Positions 6,411 to 7,909 of a stretch of DNA of 7,909 nt are shown here, piece by piece; within the stretch, counting starts at the first letter, position 1; each line of letters begins with the position of its first letter. The position numbers and the translations under genes were made by a program. This DNA is from JALOOE01 sp964423545 (GTDB lineage Bacteria; Chloroflexota; Anaerolineae; CG2-30-64-16). The notes below the pieces were generated by a model. It had not been told where the DNA came from. It saw only the letters and a program-made list of their open reading frames with translations, and searched no databases. The DNA lies in contig CAYRFV010000263.1 of assembly GCA_964423545.1 (NCBI GenBank), positions 1-7,909 of the forward strand, written 5' to 3'.

Positions 6411-7685
6411 CTACACCTCTCTGGGCAGCGGGCGACCGGCATCATCGAAGCACAGGGGTTCGAACTTGCCTATGATCTTGAGTCGAGCATCTGCTGTGAT
6501 GTCGGGCAGCAGCGCCTCGGACGCAAAGAAGCGCGCCAGGTGGAGCGTGTCTTTGATGCGAACAAAGCGCGCGCGTGCCGTGTCAACTGCACCGCAGGTC
6601 ATCAGCGCCCACTCCGCAGCCTCCCGGTCGTCTGCTGCGACCATCGGCAGGCGTCCGCGCTCCGGCGAGCCAGAAGTCAACCCGTTGACATAAGTCTGAT
6701 AGCGATCGATCTTGTCTGCCAGGCGTTTCGTCGTGTAGTCGGCCAGGCCGATGCCGACGGCATTCCCGTGGCTTTTCTCGGTCAGGTCGCATACGGCGAT
6801 GCGCGTGATGCGCGGGCTCTCCGGCTCCCCTTCGCCGAAGACGATGCGGCGACCGATGACATTGGAATCCATGCCGCTGCCACTGATCTCCTTGCCCATG
6901 GCGTCAATCAAGAGCGCATCGAGTTGCTGAAACGGGAGTCGAGGCATCAGCGCCTTGGCGCGCTGCAGAAGTTCGCGCTCGACCGCCTCTATCTCCTGTG
7001 GCCAGATCGCCTGGACGAGCGCCGTCTCATCGAACGCATTCTCGACGATGCCGAGCCCGAAAAGGAGGGGTGAACGGCGGATCACCTCGCGCGCAATCGA
7101 GAGGATGACCGCGGCGTAGGTGTAGCGGATGGCATGGCGATGGGCTGAGAGCGCGCCGGTGTGCTTGCCGAGACCGATGGTGAGCATCTTCATCAGGCCA
7201 CTCTCGATGGGGCCGGTGAAGTCGGTGTGCGCCTTGATCCGATTGACGACCGCGATCCCATCCGCGTTGTAGGCGTGTTTGTCCTGGTAGACCGGAATGC
7301 CTTCCGGGGTGACGCCGATCTGAACCGTCTCCATCGAGGCTCGGATCGGGCAACCCATCGCGGCTTCAGTGACCCCCAGGCTCTGCAGCACCTCGACCTG
7401 GCCGGCAGGAGATGCACCGCCGTGGCTGCCCATGCACGGCACGATGAAGGGTTCTCCTCCCATCCGCTTCAGCTCCACCACGACGGTTGCAAGGATCCGA
7501 TCGATTCCGGCGATGCCGCGACTGCCAGCAGTGACGGCGATCGACATCCCGGGCCGCACCTTGTTGGCAACGCCGAGACGGGCCATCTCAGCTCTGACCG
7601 CCGCCGGGACATCATCCAGCCGGGGCGTTGTGATACATTGCTCGACCAGAGCGACTCTCGGGAACGTGACATTCACTGGGATCAT
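6411..7685 (-). CDS. LarA-like protein, probable nickel-pincer cofactor-dependent isomerase (DUF2088 family)
   Basis: A 424-residue protein, the same length as lactate racemase LarA of Lactiplantibacillus plantarum, to whose superfamily it appears to belong. LarA uses a nickel-pincer nucleotide bound covalently to a lysine. Candidate counterparts here are H88 in MGSHGG (LarA H108), H153 in IKAHTDF (H174), K166 in GLMKML (K184, the cofactor lysine) and H182 in SAHRH (H200, Ni ligand). Spacings are close to LarA: 65 versus 66, 13 versus 10, and 16 versus 16. The motifs around them differ from true lactate racemases (GSHGG rather than GTHR), so the substrate is probably another 2-hydroxyacid or sugar acid. 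The ATG at 7685 has AGGAAGG 5 nt upstream; an in-frame start 69 bp further up lacks support and would fall in the promoter. The cofactor-synthesis genes larB, larC and larE are absent from this window. Confidence 0.78.
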   Translation of the reverse strand: MIPVNVTFPRVALVEQCITTPRLDDVPAAVRAEMARLGVANKVRPGMSIAVTAGSRGIAGIDRILATVVVELKRMGGEPFIVPCMGSHGGASPAGQVEVLQSLGVTEAAMGCPIRASMETVQIGVTPEGIPVYQDKHAYNADGIAVVNRIKAHTDFTGPIESGLMKMLTIGLGKHTGALSAHRHAIRYTYAAVILSIAREVIRRSPLLFGLGIVENAFDETALVQAIWPQEIEAVERELLQRAKALMPRLPFQQLDALLIDAMGKEISGSGMDSNVIGRRIVFGEGEPESPRITRIAVCDLTEKSHGNAVGIGLADYTTKRLADKIDRYQTYVNGLTSGSPERGRLPMVAADDREAAEWALMTCGAVDTARARFVRIKDTLHLARFFASEALLPDITADARLKIIGKFEPLCFDDAGRPLPREV

Positions 7686-7725
7686 CCTATCCTTCCTGCC
7701 TTCGCTTGATAACCACCCCGAACCG

Positions 7726-7754
7726 CTTATAGCACGAACGCGCCTGATCTGCAA
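7726..7754 (-). promoter_or_regulatory. Promoter of the larA-like gene
   Basis: On the minus strand, -35 TTGCAG (7754-7749) and -10 TATAAG (7731-7726) are separated by 17 bp, and TGC before the -10 makes it an extended -10. Transcription should start near 7719, giving a leader of about 33 nt. Confidence 0.7.
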
Positions 7755-7760
7755 CTCGAT

Positions 7761-7820
7761 TGCTGCGAGTACGTCTCACGCTGAGTCTGCGTGATTTGCA
7801 CAATGCGCCTGCTGCGAGTA
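7761..7820. repeat. 11-bp direct repeat TGCTGCGAGTA flanking a small dyad, in the larA-like/tRNA divergent region
   Basis: TGCTGCGAGTA occurs at 7761-7771 and 7810-7820, 49 bp apart. The second copy overlaps the first two bases of the tRNA promoter's -10 box. Between them, TCACGC (7776-7781) and GCGTGA (7789-7794) form an inverted repeat with a 7-nt centre just upstream of the tRNA -35. The layout resembles operator sites between divergent promoters, but no regulator can be named and chance is not excluded. Confidence 0.4.
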
Positions 7821-7824
7821 TACT
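7796..7824 (+). promoter_or_regulatory. Promoter of the tRNA-Pro gene
   Basis: TTGCAC at 7796-7801 and TATACT at 7819-7824 are separated by exactly 17 bp. The bases after the -10 (GCCCCTC) form a GC-rich discriminator, a hallmark of growth-rate- and stringent-controlled stable-RNA promoters. Transcription should start near 7831, only about 6 nt before the tRNA. Confidence 0.8.
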
Positions 7825-7836
7825 GCCCCTCATGAT

Positions 7837-7909
7837 CGGGGCGTAGCGCAGCCAGGTAGCGCACTTGAATGGGGTTCAAGTGGTCGGAGGTTCAAATCCT
7901 CTCGCCCCG
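7837..7909 (+). tRNA. tRNA-Pro, anticodon GGG
   Basis: A full cloverleaf can be drawn. The acceptor stem CGGGGCG (7837-7843) pairs with CGCCCCG (7903-7909). D-stem GCGC pairs with GCGC (7846-7849 and 7859-7862). Anticodon stem CTTGA (7864-7868) pairs with TCAAG (7876-7880) around loop ATGGGGT, placing anticodon GGG at 7871-7873 after the invariant T33. T-stem GGAGG pairs with CCTCT around loop TTCAAAT. The sequence closely resembles E. coli tRNA-Pro, including the C1-G72 pair typical of bacterial proline tRNAs. It decodes CCC and CCU. The window ends at base 72, so the discriminator base, and whether CCA is encoded, cannot be seen. Confidence 0.96.

Noticed and set aside
7161..7709. Plus-strand frames at 7161-7709 and 6540-7073
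   Set aside because: They are antisense to the larA-like gene, which has the family's length, start and catalytic residues.
7837..7909. tRNA as an attachment site of an integrated element
   Set aside because: No integrase and no repeat of the tRNA 3' end is present in the window; the region beyond the tRNA is not visible.

Overview
The window is high-GC bacterial chromosome with dense genes, good Shine-Dalgarno sites and sigma-70-type promoters. Protein character suggests a Chloroflexota-like or similar GC-rich environmental bacterium: a short ATP-PFK with GGNGS and STIDND motifs, a PhyH-family dioxygenase and a LarA-type isomerase. That placement is inference; the window holds no rRNA or other firm phylogenetic marker. 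There is no transposon, CRISPR array, phage gene or recognisable defence system.

Layout. (1) Positions 1-4205 hold a minus-strand operon read right to left: recJ (ssDNA exonuclease), pfkA (6-phosphofructokinase), a 91-residue two-helix membrane protein, and a NagD-like HAD phosphatase. The last three are tightly coupled (3-bp gap, then 8-bp overlap). recJ and pfkA are separated by 78 bp that contain a large GC-rich composite palindrome built from 16-bp repeats. A weak open frame on the same strand runs off the left edge. (2) The 177-bp gap at 4159-4335 is a divergent control region: an extended -10 for recJ, and a near-perfect TTGACA-16-TATAAT promoter plus a leader hairpin for fmt. (3) fmt (methionyl-tRNA formyltransferase) is alone on the plus strand and meets phyH end to end across a 41-bp gap with a hairpin. 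(4) phyH (Fe(II)/2-oxoglutarate oxygenase family) and a LarA-like nickel-pincer isomerase homologue lie in tandem on the minus strand. The isomerase gene has its own promoter and a terminator-like hairpin behind it. (5) At the right edge a tRNA-Pro(GGG) gene is transcribed rightward from a strong promoter, divergent from the larA-like gene.

How the genes relate. recJ, fmt and the tRNA are housekeeping functions. pfkA, the small membrane protein and the HAD phosphatase look co-translated and may form a sugar-phosphate unit. phyH and the larA homologue form a metabolic pair of unknown substrate. The most unusual signals are the recJ-pfkA palindrome, the atypical PFK active-site residues, and the LarA-like enzyme with no cofactor-synthesis genes nearby.
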